Shown one piece after another: positions 53,256-62,194 of a stretch of 64,000 nucleotides of DNA. Both the position numbers and the translations under genes were made by a program. The DNA comes from CAZSAT01 sp964604675 (GTDB lineage Bacteria; Myxococcota_A; UBA796; CAJQPC01): contig CAZSAT010000021.1 of assembly GCA_964604675.1 (NCBI GenBank), forward strand, positions 1-64,000. Direction: 5' to 3'. Positions within the stretch are counted from its first letter, which is position 1. Each line of letters begins with the position of its first letter. The notes under the pieces are model-generated. The model worked only from the letters and a program-made list of their open reading frames with translations, did not search any database and was not told the origin of the DNA.

Positions 53256-56216
53256 TCAGGAGCACTCGCCGGCACCGGGAGAGGAACCGCTGTCGCAGGG
53301 GGAGTCCACCCAGTTGCTCTCCTCGTCGCCGCCGTCGACGTCGACGCGTTCGGTGGAGATGCCGTTTCCGGGGTTGGAGGGGAAGCTGTAGGTGTCGACC
53401 ACGGTGGCCGCGTCGCCTTCGTAGAGGGCGATCTCGTCGCTCGTGGCCAGGCCCGAGCCGATGGTGCTATCGTCGGTGGTCAGGAGCAACGCGTCGGCCG
53501 GGATGGTGTAGAGCCCGGTGTAGTCCTGGTCGAGGATGACCGCGTAGCCGCCCGGCTCGAGCACGGTGTCGTAGACGTCGCTGTACCCGAAGAGGGTGTC
53601 GGCGGCGTCGCCGTCGTAGATGACCCACAGGTAGAGGTCCACCGCATCGGCGCCGTTGTTGTAGAGCTCGATGAACTCGTCGGTGCTCTCGTTCTCGGCG
53701 TTCGCCATGATCTCCGTGATGACCACGTCGTAGTCCGACTCTCCGCCGCCGGTGGACCCGGACACGCAGTTGTCGGCGGCTGGACTCGATCCGCTCGCGC
53801 AGGTGCTCGAGGTCCAGTTCGACACGTCATCGAGGGTTCCCGCGTAGAAGATGCGCTCGGTGGACACCCCGTTGCCGGGGTTCTGGGGGTGCTGGAACGC
53901 CTCGATCAGGCTGGTGCCGTCGGCCTCGTAGAGCCGTACCTCGTCCGACACGCTCAGGGAGTTCCCGAGCGTCGTGTCGCCCGTGGTCACCAGGACGGCG
54001 TCGGTCGGCAGGCTGTAGTCGTCGGCGTACTCGGCGTCGATCACCAGCGCGTAGCCACCGCTCGGGATCTCCGTGCTCCCGCCGTCGTAGGCCTCGAGGG
54101 TGTCGACGTCGTCGCCATCGGTGAAGACGAGCCCCGCCAGGTCGATGGCTCCCGCGCTGCCGTTGTAGATCTCGACGAACTCGCCGGTGTCTTCGTCATC
54201 GGCGTTCGCCATCACCTCGGTGATGATCAGGGCGCCGCACGTGCCGCCGGCGTTGCCGTTGAGCAGCCCCGGACTGGCGGAGCGGACGCAGGCGTCGGAG
54301 GCGTCGGCCCAGTTCTTGGCCGTGTCGCCCGCGGCGTAGTCGACCTTCTCGATGCTGACGCCGTCGCCGTGGTCGATGGGGCTCGAGAAGCTGTCGATCA
54401 CCGTGCTGCCGTCGGTGTCGTAGAGCGTGATCGGGTCGCTGGCCGCCAGGCCGTTCCCGATCGTGGCGTCGCCCGTGGTGAGCAGCACGATCTCTGTGGG
54501 GAGGTAGTAGTCGTAGGTGTAGCCGGGGTCCACGATGAGCGCGTGCCCGTACGCAGCGACCAGGGTGCTCCCACCCTGGAAGGCCACCAGCGTGTCGTCG
54601 GAGTCGCCGTCGCTGATGACCAGACCGGAGAGGTCGATCTCGGTGTCGGTCGGGTTGTAGATCTCGACGTACTCGCCGGTGGCCTCCACCACCGGGTTGT
54701 GCATGATCTCGGTCAACACCAGGTCGGCCGGGTCACCGCTCTCGGGGAAGCAGTGGGCGTCGCCGAAGCTGTGTCCGTCGTCGCACTGGCTGGCGCGCCA
54801 GTTGCCCGACGCGTCACCGGTGGCGAGGTCGTACATCTCCATCGAGATGCCGTCGCCGGGGTCCTTGGGGTGGCTGAAGCTCGCGACCTGCGTGGAGCCG
54901 TCGGCTTCGGTGAGCTTCACGTCGTCGGCGGTGGTGAGGCCGTTGCCCAGGTTGGTGTCGGCCGTGGTGACCACGGTGATGCTGGAGTCGATGCTGTAGA
55001 CGCCGTCGTAGTCGGGGTCGACGATGACCGCGTAGGCGCCTGCCGCGAGCTCCGTGGTCCCGCCGTCGAAGGACACGAGCGTGTCGGTGTCGTCGCCGTC
55101 GGTGAGCAGCAGCTCAGAGAGGTCGACCGGCCGCGAGCCGTCGTTGTAGACCTCGACCGCCTCGCCGGTGGACTCCGTGGCGGCGTTCGCGATCACCTCG
55201 GTCATGATCAGGCGTGCATTCGACACGGCGTATTCGTCCATGCCGATGTCGGGAGCGTCGCCCTGCGGCCGGCGCTCTCCGTCGGCGTCTGCGAGCACGG
55301 TCACGTCGCTCGACCCGGCGTCGATGCAGGGGCTGCTGCCGGAGAGGCCGTAGTCGCCTTCCGTCGCGTTCTCGAAGAGCGGGTCCACCGAGAGGTCGCT
55401 CGCACCGGCCGAGGCGTCGTTGACGTAGTTGGTGGCGTTGCCCCACACCAGGTTGAAGTTGGCCGTGGAGCTGCAGCCGTAGCAGTTCACGCCGTAGTAG
55501 TTCGACGTGAGGATGTTGTTGTAGACCTCCTCGCTGCCGCTGGCGCCCATGCTGATGCCGCCGGTCAGGTACTCGGTGGTGCCCGAGAAGCCGTTTCCGA
55601 TGACGGTGTTGTGCAGCACGCGCCCCGCCGTCCCGTCGTTCGTAGCGACGCCGCCAGCGCCGTTGTACGCGACCAGGTTGTTCGCGACCTCGAGATCGGA
55701 GGTGCCCTCGGCCACGACGCCGTACCAGTTGTAGGCGAAGGTGGAGTCGGTGATGGAGACACTCGCTGCGGCGTCTGCGCTCACGCCCCACTCGAAGTAG
55801 TAGGCACCCACGTTCTGGATGGTGGCGTCGCCCGTGGTGACGACCACGCCGTGGCCGCCGTAGGCCGAGCCCGTGCTGTACCAGGTCAGGTCGACCAGCC
55901 CGACATCGGAGAGCGAGGCGCCCGTGACGTTGTCGAAGGCCACGGTGCCGACGATGTAGGTCTCGGCCTTGCCGGCGCCGGAGACGCTCACGCCGTCCTT
56001 CATGTCGAGGTCTTCGAAGTAGGTGCCGCTGGCGATCTCCACCGTGTCGCCGCTCGAGGCCGCGTCGATGGCGCCCTGGATGGTCTTGATGAGGGGACGG
56101 TGGTCGATGCTCTCGTCGTCCCATTCGCCGTCGTTGGCGGGCTCGACGTAGATGACACGGCCGGTCGACTCGGTGTCGAGGTCTTGGGTGGCGCAGGCCA
56201 GAAGCACGGTCAGCAC
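53256..56216 (-). CDS. Beta-helix surface lipoprotein with four lamin-tail domains
   Basis: 986 residues from GTG 56216, with AAGGAAA as ribosome-binding site. LTVLLAC gives a lipobox at position 8. Residues about 35-310 form a right-handed beta-helix (pectate-lyase/NosD-like; QGAIDAASSGDTVEIASGTY, repeated STFAYNWYG, NLVAYNGAGGV, NTVIGNGFSG). Then come four lamin-tail domains beginning LIMTEVIANAATESTG, LVLTEIMHNPVVEATG, LIITEVMANADDEDTG and VVITEIMANAENESTD, each with EVYN, EIYN or ELYN. No catalytic residues are clear. It looks like a cell-surface binding protein. It lies next to the other lamin-tail lipoprotein, 46 bases apart. Confidence 0.85.
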   Translation of the reverse strand: MLTVLLACATQDLDTESTGRVIYVEPANDGEWDDESIDHRPLIKTIQGAIDAASSGDTVEIASGTYFEDLDMKDGVSVSGAGKAETYIVGTVAFDNVTGASLSDVGLVDLTWYSTGSAYGGHGVVVTTGDATIQNVGAYYFEWGVSADAAASVSITDSTFAYNWYGVVAEGTSDLEVANNLVAYNGAGGVATNDGTAGRVLHNTVIGNGFSGTTEYLTGGISMGASGSEEVYNNILTSNYYGVNCYGCSSTANFNLVWGNATNYVNDASAGASDLSVDPLFENATEGDYGLSGSSPCIDAGSSDVTVLADADGERRPQGDAPDIGMDEYAVSNARLIMTEVIANAATESTGEAVEVYNDGSRPVDLSELLLTDGDDTDTLVSFDGGTTELAAGAYAVIVDPDYDGVYSIDSSITVVTTADTNLGNGLTTADDVKLTEADGSTQVASFSHPKDPGDGISMEMYDLATGDASGNWRASQCDDGHSFGDAHCFPESGDPADLVLTEIMHNPVVEATGEYVEIYNPTDTEIDLSGLVISDGDSDDTLVAFQGGSTLVAAYGHALIVDPGYTYDYYLPTEIVLLTTGDATIGNGLAASDPITLYDTDGSTVIDSFSSPIDHGDGVSIEKVDYAAGDTAKNWADASDACVRSASPGLLNGNAGGTCGALIITEVMANADDEDTGEFVEIYNGSAGAIDLAGLVFTDGDDVDTLEAYDGGSTEIPSGGYALVIDAEYADDYSLPTDAVLVTTGDTTLGNSLSVSDEVRLYEADGTSLIEAFQHPQNPGNGVSTERIFYAGTLDDVSNWTSSTCASGSSPAADNCVSGSTGGGESDYDVVITEIMANAENESTDEFIELYNNGADAVDLYLWVIYDGDAADTLFGYSDVYDTVLEPGGYAVILDQDYTGLYTIPADALLLTTDDSTIGSGLATSDEIALYEGDAATVVDTYSFPSNPGNGISTERVDVDGGDEESNWVDSPCDSGSSPGAGECS

Positions 56217-56287
56217 GGGCTTTTCCTTGGTGGCGGAGGCCGCGGAACCTATGCCGCATCCGGGCGCTTCGCCACCCCTGCTGGTCA

Positions 56288-56316
56288 CGGTCTGTCACCA
56301 GACCGACACATGTCGG
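56288..56316. promoter_or_regulatory. Two overlapping inverted repeats before the oxidase gene
   Basis: CGGTCTG-TCAC-CAGACCG (56288-56305) and CCGACA-CA-TGTCGG (56303-56316) lie 22-50 bases before the ATG at 56338, between divergent genes. Their position suits a repressor or activator site; no regulator is known. Confidence 0.45.
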
Positions 56317-56337
56317 CTCCGCGATACGCTCCAGCCC

Positions 56338-57462
56338 ATGGTCTACGAGGTGATCGTCCTGGGTGGCGGTGTCATGGGGCTCTCCGCCGCTTGGCAGGTG
56401 CTGCGTCGTTTCGGTGGGCCCGTCGCCGTCGTGGACCAGTACTCGCTGCTGCACGACCGGGGCAGCTCCCACGGCTACGGACGCATCACGCGGTGCGTCT
56501 ACGCGGATCGGGCGCAGGTTGCGGCCATGGCGGAGGTGCAGCGCACCGCCTGGCCCCTGCTCGAGGCCGACCTCGGCCGGTCGCTCCGCGTTCCCTGCGC
56601 CGGATGCTTCTGGGGCCCGCCAGGCGGCCTCTACGAACAGTACGCCGACGCCGTGGTGGCCGCGGGCTCGCAGGTCGAGCGCATCGACCCGGCCGAGGCG
56701 CGCCGCCGATTCCCCGCCTTTCGCTTCGACGGTGCCGCGGGTGTGCTCCACGACCGTTCGTCCGCTGTGGTGCGCGCGTCCGACACCGTGTCCGGGCTCG
56801 CCAACTGGTGCCGGCGCCACGGCGCCACCTTGATGGAGGGCTGGTGCATCGAAGGCATCGGGCGCGGCGACCCGATCAAGCTCTATGCACCCGCGGGGGT
56901 GCTGAAGTGCAAGCGTCTGGTGGTGACGGCCGGCGCATGGTCCTCGGAGCTGCTCCCCGGGCTCGACGCCCTGCGGGTCGCACGGCAGGACATCGGCTAC
57001 TGGTCGGTCGATGGCCGCTCCACGCCCGACGCGTTTCCGGTCTGGGTCTACCTCGGCGACGATCCCTCCAGCGTGCGCTACGGCCTGCCGGCCTACGGTC
57101 GGCCCGGGATCAAGGCGGCCCGGCACTGGGTGGCGGGCAAGGACGACGACCCGGACCGGCTTCGTGAGCCTTCGGAGGCCGCGCTCGACGAGGTCGAGGC
57201 CTTCCTGGGACGGGAGCTGGCGCTGCCCCTGGGTCCGCGCCTGGGTGCCGAGACGTGCCTCTACACCAACACGGCCGACGAGGACTTCGTGATCGACGCG
57301 CACCCTCAGGATCCGCGCATCGTGGTCGCCGCGGGCTTCTCCGGGCACGGCTTCAAGTGGGCGCCTCTGGTCGGGTCGCTGCTCGCCGACCTCGTGACGA
57401 CCGGAGACTACGTGGTGCCCTCCGCTCCCGCTCTGCGCGAGCGTTGGCGCTATCCGACATGA
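56338..57462 (+). CDS. FAD-dependent amine oxidase, sarcosine/N-methyltryptophan oxidase type
   Basis: 374 residues. Rossmann motif VLGGGVMGLSAAW at the N terminus binds FAD. The C-terminal block CLYTNTADEDFVID (Cys307) followed by GFSGHGFKWAP matches the covalent-flavin region of monomeric sarcosine oxidase and MTOX (SolA), where the Cys binds the 8-alpha position of FAD. It should oxidise a secondary amine or N-methyl amino acid, producing imine and H2O2. The start codon follows a divergent promoter region with inverted repeats. The stop overlaps the ATP-grasp ATG (ATGA), so the two form an operon. Confidence 0.88.
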   Translation: MVYEVIVLGGGVMGLSAAWQVLRRFGGPVAVVDQYSLLHDRGSSHGYGRITRCVYADRAQVAAMAEVQRTAWPLLEADLGRSLRVPCAGCFWGPPGGLYEQYADAVVAAGSQVERIDPAEARRRFPAFRFDGAAGVLHDRSSAVVRASDTVSGLANWCRRHGATLMEGWCIEGIGRGDPIKLYAPAGVLKCKRLVVTAGAWSSELLPGLDALRVARQDIGYWSVDGRSTPDAFPVWVYLGDDPSSVRYGLPAYGRPGIKAARHWVAGKDDDPDRLREPSEAALDEVEAFLGRELALPLGPRLGAETCLYTNTADEDFVIDAHPQDPRIVVAAGFSGHGFKWAPLVGSLLADLVTTGDYVVPSAPALRERWRYPT

Positions 57463-58415
57463 CCACGGTCCTCGTCCTCGTGCGGGAGCGCCCGGAGCTG
57501 GCACCGCGGGCTCCGCGCGACACGCCCCTGGGCCGCGCTGCGATCGATCTTCGGCACGAGGGCATTCGCGTGGTGCTCGGCGAGCGCGTGGTCGACGGCC
57601 GCGCCAGCGGGTGGGAGGTGCGCGAAGGTGCCTGGGCGGCTGTCGAGCACGTGGGGGTGCAGGCGGCCCACGACCGCTACCCGTCGCAGACCTGGCCCGA
57701 AGCCTTCGAGCGGGCCGTGACCGGGCTGGCGGGCCGGCCACTCGGAAACCCCCCCTCCCTCACCCGGCTGTGTCGGGACAAGCTCCGCTGCCAGCGGTTC
57801 CTGGAGGCGCACGGTGTCCCCATGCCGGAGGTCGTCTCCTCCGCCGGCTTCGACGCGCTCCGGGCTTGGGGCGTCGGCTTCCTGAAGCCTCGGCACGGCG
57901 GCCTCGGACGCGGCGTGCGTCGTGTCCTCCCCGGGCACGACCTGCCCGCCACGGGCCCGGGGGCGGTCCATGGTGTCGACGACGAGCTCATCCTGCAGCG
58001 AGGTGTGGCGCCACCGCCCGACACGGCCGGCGTGGTCGTGCGCTGGCTCTGGCAGCGCGAGTCCGGCGGCTGGGCGCCCGGGATCCCCGTAGCTCGGGTG
58101 TCCCGCGAGGACCCGGTGGTGAACGTGGCTCGAGGTGCCGACGCGGTCCGCGCCTCGGAGGTGCTCGATCGATCCACCTTGGACGCCGCGCGCGCAGTCG
58201 CCCGCTGTGCATGCGATGCGCTCGCGAGCCTGGGCCCCACGGTGCTGGAGCTGGGGCTGGACTTCGCCGTCGATCGGGACGGTGTTCCCCACCTGATCGA
58301 GGTCAACGGGCGCCCTGGTGGACGCATGAAGGCCATCGCCGATCGCGACCCGCTGGTCGCGGCAGCGCACGTCGAAGCGGTTCGGCGGCCGCTGCGTTAC
58401 CTCGCGCGCATGTGA
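57459..58415 (+). CDS. ATP-grasp ligase
   Basis: 318 residues. The C-terminal two-thirds show the ATP-grasp pattern: DKLRCQRFLEAHGVPMPEVV at entry, FLKPRHGGLGRGVRRV (Lys and Gly-rich loop), LQRGV-Glu region, then VLELGLDFAVDRDGV and LIEVNGRPGGRMKA (Glu and Asn metal ligands). It forms amide or thioester bonds with ATP, in amino-acid ligase or RimK-like chemistry, or YheC/D-type. It is translationally coupled to the upstream amine oxidase, which suggests one small pathway, e.g. a modified amino acid or peptide. Substrate unknown. Confidence 0.85.
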   Translation: MTTVLVLVRERPELAPRAPRDTPLGRAAIDLRHEGIRVVLGERVVDGRASGWEVREGAWAAVEHVGVQAAHDRYPSQTWPEAFERAVTGLAGRPLGNPPSLTRLCRDKLRCQRFLEAHGVPMPEVVSSAGFDALRAWGVGFLKPRHGGLGRGVRRVLPGHDLPATGPGAVHGVDDELILQRGVAPPPDTAGVVVRWLWQRESGGWAPGIPVARVSREDPVVNVARGADAVRASEVLDRSTLDAARAVARCACDALASLGPTVLELGLDFAVDRDGVPHLIEVNGRPGGRMKAIADRDPLVAAAHVEAVRRPLRYLARM

Positions 58416-58476
58416 CGAGTTGTCACCTGGACGGACAGATTGTCTCGAGCGCGACATGATGGCGCTGGAGGTGTCC

Positions 58477-59817
58477 ATGCCGCGCGTCCTGGTCGTCGAC
58501 GACGAAGCTCCGAACCGGGTGACCCTGGAACGCATCCTGGTCCGAGAGGGCTGGGAGGTCGCCCACGCCGAGGACGGTCGCACCGCGCTGGAGCGCGTCC
58601 GGGAGGGCAGCCTCGACGTGGTCATCACCGATCTCAAGATGCCCGGCATGTCCGGTCTCGAGGTGCTCCGAGCGACCAAGACCCTCCAGCCGGACGTGGA
58701 GGTGGTCGTGATGACGGCGTACGGCACCGTGGAGACCGCTGTCGGAGCCATGAAGGATGGGGCCTACGACTACGTCACCAAGCCGCTCCGGCGGCACGAC
58801 CTGGTCCGCACGGTGCGCAAGGCGATCGAGAAGCGCAGCCTCATCCTCGAGAACCAGGTGTTGCGCGACCGGCTGGAGGGGGAAGCCAACGTGGTGGGCA
58901 GCTCCGCAGCCTTGCGCCAGCTGATGGAGGAGGTCGATCACGTGGCGCCGTCCGACGCCAGCGTGATGCTGGTCGGCGAGTCGGGCACGGGCAAGGGCCT
59001 GCTCGCACGGGCGCTGCACCGCCGCTCGCGGCGCGCGCGCCGTCGGATGGTCACCGTCAACTGCGCCGCGCTCCCCGAGAACCTCCTGGAGTCGGAGCTC
59101 TTCGGTCACGAGGCCGGCGCGTTCACGGGGGCGACCGGACGCAAGGAAGGGCGCTTCGACCTCGCCCGTGGCGGCACGCTCTTCCTCGACGAGATCACCG
59201 AGGTCAGCCCGGGCCTGCAGGTCAAGCTCCTGCGGGTGCTCCAGGACAACGAGTACGAGCGGGTGGGCGGGGTCGAGACCCTGCGCGCCGATGTCCGGGT
59301 CCTGGCGGCCACGAACCGCGACCTCGAAGCGGAGGTGGCTGCGGGCCGCTTCCGCGAGGACCTGTTCTACCGGCTCAACGTCATCCAGCTGCGTGTGCCC
59401 GCGCTGCGCGAACGGAGTGACGACATCGCCCTGTTGGCCTCGTTCTTCCTGGCCCGTTTCGCCAAGAAGAACGAGAAGCTGGTCGCCGGGTTCCGGGACG
59501 ACGCCGTCGAGGCTCTGCTCGGCTACCGCTGGCCCGGCAACGTGCGCGAGCTGGAGAACGCTGTGGAGCGTGCGGTCGTGTTGTGCCGCGGCGAGCGGAT
59601 CGGCGTGCACGATCTGCCGCCCGCCGTGCGCCAGGGGCGCGGAGGGCGCCAGCTCCTGAGCTTCACCGTGGGCACCCCGCTCAAGGATGTCGAGAAGCGC
59701 ATGATCCAGGAGACCCTGCGGCAATGCGACGGCGACAAGAGCCTGGCCGCGTCCCTGTTGGGCATCACCGCCCGGACGATCTACCGGCGGGAGGCGGAGT
59801 GGTCGGGCGTTGTGTGA
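58477..59817 (+). CDS. NtrC-family sigma-54 response regulator
   Basis: 446 residues. Receiver with phospho-acceptor Asp52 (VVITDLKMPGMSG), Thr in VMTAYGT and Lys in VTKPL; AAA+ domain with Walker A GESGTGKG, the intact GAFTGA loop, GTLFLDEITE and YRWPGNVRELENAVERA; Fis-type helix-turn-helix LAASLLGITARTIYRRE. It resembles AtoC/ZraR-type activators. ATG 58477 has a GGAGG ribosome-binding site 5 bases upstream, better than the in-frame starts at 58456 and 58459. No partner kinase is adjacent, so it is an orphan. Contrast with the Asp-less activator at 18327. Confidence 0.94.
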   Translation: MPRVLVVDDEAPNRVTLERILVREGWEVAHAEDGRTALERVREGSLDVVITDLKMPGMSGLEVLRATKTLQPDVEVVVMTAYGTVETAVGAMKDGAYDYVTKPLRRHDLVRTVRKAIEKRSLILENQVLRDRLEGEANVVGSSAALRQLMEEVDHVAPSDASVMLVGESGTGKGLLARALHRRSRRARRRMVTVNCAALPENLLESELFGHEAGAFTGATGRKEGRFDLARGGTLFLDEITEVSPGLQVKLLRVLQDNEYERVGGVETLRADVRVLAATNRDLEAEVAAGRFREDLFYRLNVIQLRVPALRERSDDIALLASFFLARFAKKNEKLVAGFRDDAVEALLGYRWPGNVRELENAVERAVVLCRGERIGVHDLPPAVRQGRGGRQLLSFTVGTPLKDVEKRMIQETLRQCDGDKSLAASLLGITARTIYRREAEWSGVV

Positions 59818-59830
59818 GCGGGGTCCGACG

Positions 59831-60838
59831 ATGACTGGCCGGCGCTCGCTGCGCTGGGTGGCGGCCGGACTGATCGGGCTGTCGTCCCCGGTCTGGCTCA
59901 ACGCCATGGCCGCGGCCGCCGAGATCGCGCTGTGGGGCGGTCTGCACCACGAGGGTCGGCTGGTCGGCCTCTACGAGTTCCGCGACGGACGGCTCTCCTT
60001 GCGGCCCGGCGCCAGCTTCACCGGCCTGCTTCGGCAGGTGTCCGTGAACGAGCTGGGGTTCCGCGGTGTCGCGCCCCAGGCCGAGGCCCCCGAGCACGGG
60101 CTGCGGGTCTGGGCGTCTGGTGGCGGCACCGCCTTCGACATCTTTGCGAGCAGCGACGCCGCGGCCTGGCCGCACCAGCTCCAGCTGCAGCTCGCCGAGC
60201 GGACCGGTCGCCCGGTCGAGGTGGTGAACGCCGGCATTCCAGGCGAGGTCATCGAGGGCTCGATCGACGACTACCGGCGCCTCGCACCCGGGCTCGGCAT
60301 GGATTGGTGGGTCGTCTACCACGGGCCGAACGACCTCCGGACCGTGCTGTTCATGGGGCGGCCACCCAGCCCCGAACGCAGGCTTCCAGACTACGCCATC
60401 GTGCGCCTGTGGTCGCGCCTTCGGCCTCCCGTGAGGCCCGCCAGCTGGCCCGACCGGCGCCTGACTGGGCGCGAGCTGGACGAGCTGAAGCGGCGCCTGG
60501 ACCGGCTGGCGCAAGCCGCTCGGGAGACGAACGCGCGGGTGGTGCTCGCCACGCACGCCCATCGAGGGCAGGACGGGGCGGTGGGCGACGAGGCCTGGGA
60601 GCAGATGAAGGAGGCGAGTCAACTGCTGCAGATGTCCCCGGAGGCCGTGATCGACGCGTTCGCGCAGTACAACGCGCTCGTCGTAGAACGCTGCCGTGCC
60701 GAGCGGTGGGTGTGTGTCGACGTCCGCGCTGGCGTGGGCACCGACTCCGGGAGCTGGGGCGATGCCATCCACTTTGCGGACGCCGGATCCGCGCGGGCTG
60801 CGCAGGTGATCGCCGAAGCCATCGCCGACGCTTCCTGA
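59831..60838 (+). CDS. SGNH-hydrolase-like protein, possibly inactive
   Basis: 335 residues with an N-terminal hydrophobic signal or anchor (about 8-32). The SGNH fold is visible: VEVVNAGIPGEV, VYHGPNDLRT (block III Asn) and GDAIHFADAG (block V Asp/His). In block I the usual Gly-Gly-Ser-Thr reads GGGT at 97-100, so the nucleophile position is Gly99; Ser96 is the only near Ser. It may be inactive or use another residue. It follows the NtrC-type gene by 13 bases, so it may be in its operon. It differs from the SGNH protein at 63, which keeps GDS. Confidence 0.8.
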   Translation: MTGRRSLRWVAAGLIGLSSPVWLNAMAAAAEIALWGGLHHEGRLVGLYEFRDGRLSLRPGASFTGLLRQVSVNELGFRGVAPQAEAPEHGLRVWASGGGTAFDIFASSDAAAWPHQLQLQLAERTGRPVEVVNAGIPGEVIEGSIDDYRRLAPGLGMDWWVVYHGPNDLRTVLFMGRPPSPERRLPDYAIVRLWSRLRPPVRPASWPDRRLTGRELDELKRRLDRLAQAARETNARVVLATHAHRGQDGAVGDEAWEQMKEASQLLQMSPEAVIDAFAQYNALVVERCRAERWVCVDVRAGVGTDSGSWGDAIHFADAGSARAAQVIAEAIADAS

Positions 60839-60862
60839 TCGCAAGGTGGTGGGTGAAGGGGC

Positions 60863-61405
60863 ATGGTAAGCCTGTACATGAGCACCACGAGAGGGCGAAT
60901 CGGCATGTCCAGGTCCCTGAAGGCGCCGGCGGCCGGCGAAGTCATCCTCCCGGGAGCACCGAAGCCCGAGCTTCCTGCAGACGAGATCGTGGAGGACCCC
61001 ATCAGCGTGTCCCACTCCCAGCTCATGGAGATCTACCCCGCCATCGAGGACGGCGAAGACGTGGCCGACGACGAGGTGACGGCGGTCGAGCAGATCTCCG
61101 AGATCCTCGCGGCCGCCCTCGACGACGCGGACACGTCCGACCCCTCGGTGCAGATCGGTGACGACGGCGTCACCGTGCGCTGGTCCACCGTGTCGGCGCT
61201 GGAGCGCGACTGGGCCGAGCTGTCCGAGGGCCGTGTTCCGGCCATGGTCTTCACGGAAGAAGGGCCTCAGCGGGTGCACCTGGTGCTTCCCGACGGGCAT
61301 GCCTACGCCGTGGAGGGCCGGGTGCTGTACATCTCCGGCACCCCCTGCCTGCGGGTCCGGCTGGGCGTGAAGCTCCGTCAGCGCATCCGGGCGGCCGTTC
61401 GCTGA
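60863..61405 (+). CDS. Hypothetical protein, possible PilZ-like fold
   Basis: 180 residues, soluble and acidic in the first half (EDGEDVADDEVTAVEQISEIL). The second half is beta-rich: ERDWAELSEGRVPAMVFTEE, VHLVLPDGHAYAVEGRVLYIS, LRVRLGVKL. This layout recalls PilZ-type domains (LP.G..+.G.V......GV.F), but the RxxxR c-di-GMP motif is absent, so binding is not expected. The annotation is tentative. Met1, Met6 and Met15 are possible starts; AAGGGG lies before Met1. Confidence 0.6.
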   Translation: MVSLYMSTTRGRIGMSRSLKAPAAGEVILPGAPKPELPADEIVEDPISVSHSQLMEIYPAIEDGEDVADDEVTAVEQISEILAAALDDADTSDPSVQIGDDGVTVRWSTVSALERDWAELSEGRVPAMVFTEEGPQRVHLVLPDGHAYAVEGRVLYISGTPCLRVRLGVKLRQRIRAAVR

Positions 61406-61410
61406 GCTTG

Positions 61411-61425
61411 TGCGCCGTCGGCGCA
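61411..61425 (+). terminator. Short hairpin after the 60863 gene
   Basis: TGCGCC (61411-61416) and GGCGCA (61420-61425) form a 6-bp stem with a 3-base loop 5 bases past the stop. A short AT-rich run follows. Weak candidate. Confidence 0.35.
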
Positions 61426-61474
61426 GTGTGATATTCAGCGCTCGACCTCTGCACAGGCACCCGTCCCTTCGCTG

Positions 61475-62191
61475 ATGCTGCTGTTGTTGATCTCCCAGTT
61501 CGCCTCGGCACAACCGAGGGATGCCGCGCGTGTGGTGGCCGGCGAGGACCTCGCGGCGTGGCGTCAGCTGCTGGAGGACCGGGCGCCAGGGCACGACGCC
61601 CTGACCGACGTGTCGGCCCTCACGGCGTTCGTGCGGGAGTTTCCCAGCTCGCCGCTGTCGGAGCTCGCCTACCGCCAGCTCGTGGCGCTGGGCCACGACC
61701 TGCCGGTCGACCTTCGGTTGGGCCGGATCGCGGAGAGCTACCGCGACCACGAGGCCGCGCTGCGGCGGGATCTCACCGAGGCGGTGGTGGCTCCGCTGTC
61801 CATGGCCCCGTCGAGCGACGTGCACACCTCGGTCGAGCCCGACGCTGGCCTGGCCTGGGTCGTCGAGGCCGGCGCCGGCCTCGCTGAAGGTCCGGCGGTG
61901 TATGTGGGCGCTGGTTGGCGGCTCGGGCCCGTCGGTCTGACCGCGCGTGGGGTGATGGAGCGTGAGCTGCACCTCGGCGCTGCGGTGAAGGTGCTCCCGT
62001 GGACGGGCACGTGGCAGCCCTTTGCCGAGCTGGCCTACCTCGGGCCCAGGCCCAATGGCGAGCTCGTCGGAGGCGTGCTGTGGCAGCTGACGGACGGCTA
62101 CATGGTGGAGGTGGCCGCCGGGGTGAACCGCGACCTCGACGGGGGCTCGACGACCCCGGCCTCACGACTCGGCCTCGTCGTCGCCTTCTGA
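61475..62191 (+). CDS. Secreted protein, possible outer-membrane barrel
   Basis: 238 residues. Signal peptide of minimal length (MLLLLISQFASAQ). The first half is helical (TAFVREFPSSPLSELAYRQLVAL, like the start of a tol-pal/YbgF tail); the second half alternates beta strands (GLAWVVEAGAGLAEGPAVYVGAGW, PVGLTARGVMERELHLGAAVKV) and ends in an aromatic residue (LVVAF), consistent with an outer-membrane barrel. No family recognised. Confidence 0.68.
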   Translation: MLLLLISQFASAQPRDAARVVAGEDLAAWRQLLEDRAPGHDALTDVSALTAFVREFPSSPLSELAYRQLVALGHDLPVDLRLGRIAESYRDHEAALRRDLTEAVVAPLSMAPSSDVHTSVEPDAGLAWVVEAGAGLAEGPAVYVGAGWRLGPVGLTARGVMERELHLGAAVKVLPWTGTWQPFAELAYLGPRPNGELVGGVLWQLTDGYMVEVAAGVNRDLDGGSTTPASRLGLVVAF

Positions 62192-62194
62192 GCG

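Noticed and set aside
58411..58440. Inverted repeat GTGAC-GAGTT-GTCAC just after the ATP-grasp gene as a terminator.
   Set aside because: The stem is only 5 bp, overlaps the stop region and has no T tract; too weak to call.
60863..61405. c-di-GMP receptor (PilZ) call.
   Set aside because: The RxxxR and D/NxSxxG motifs are absent; only a loose strand pattern is seen.
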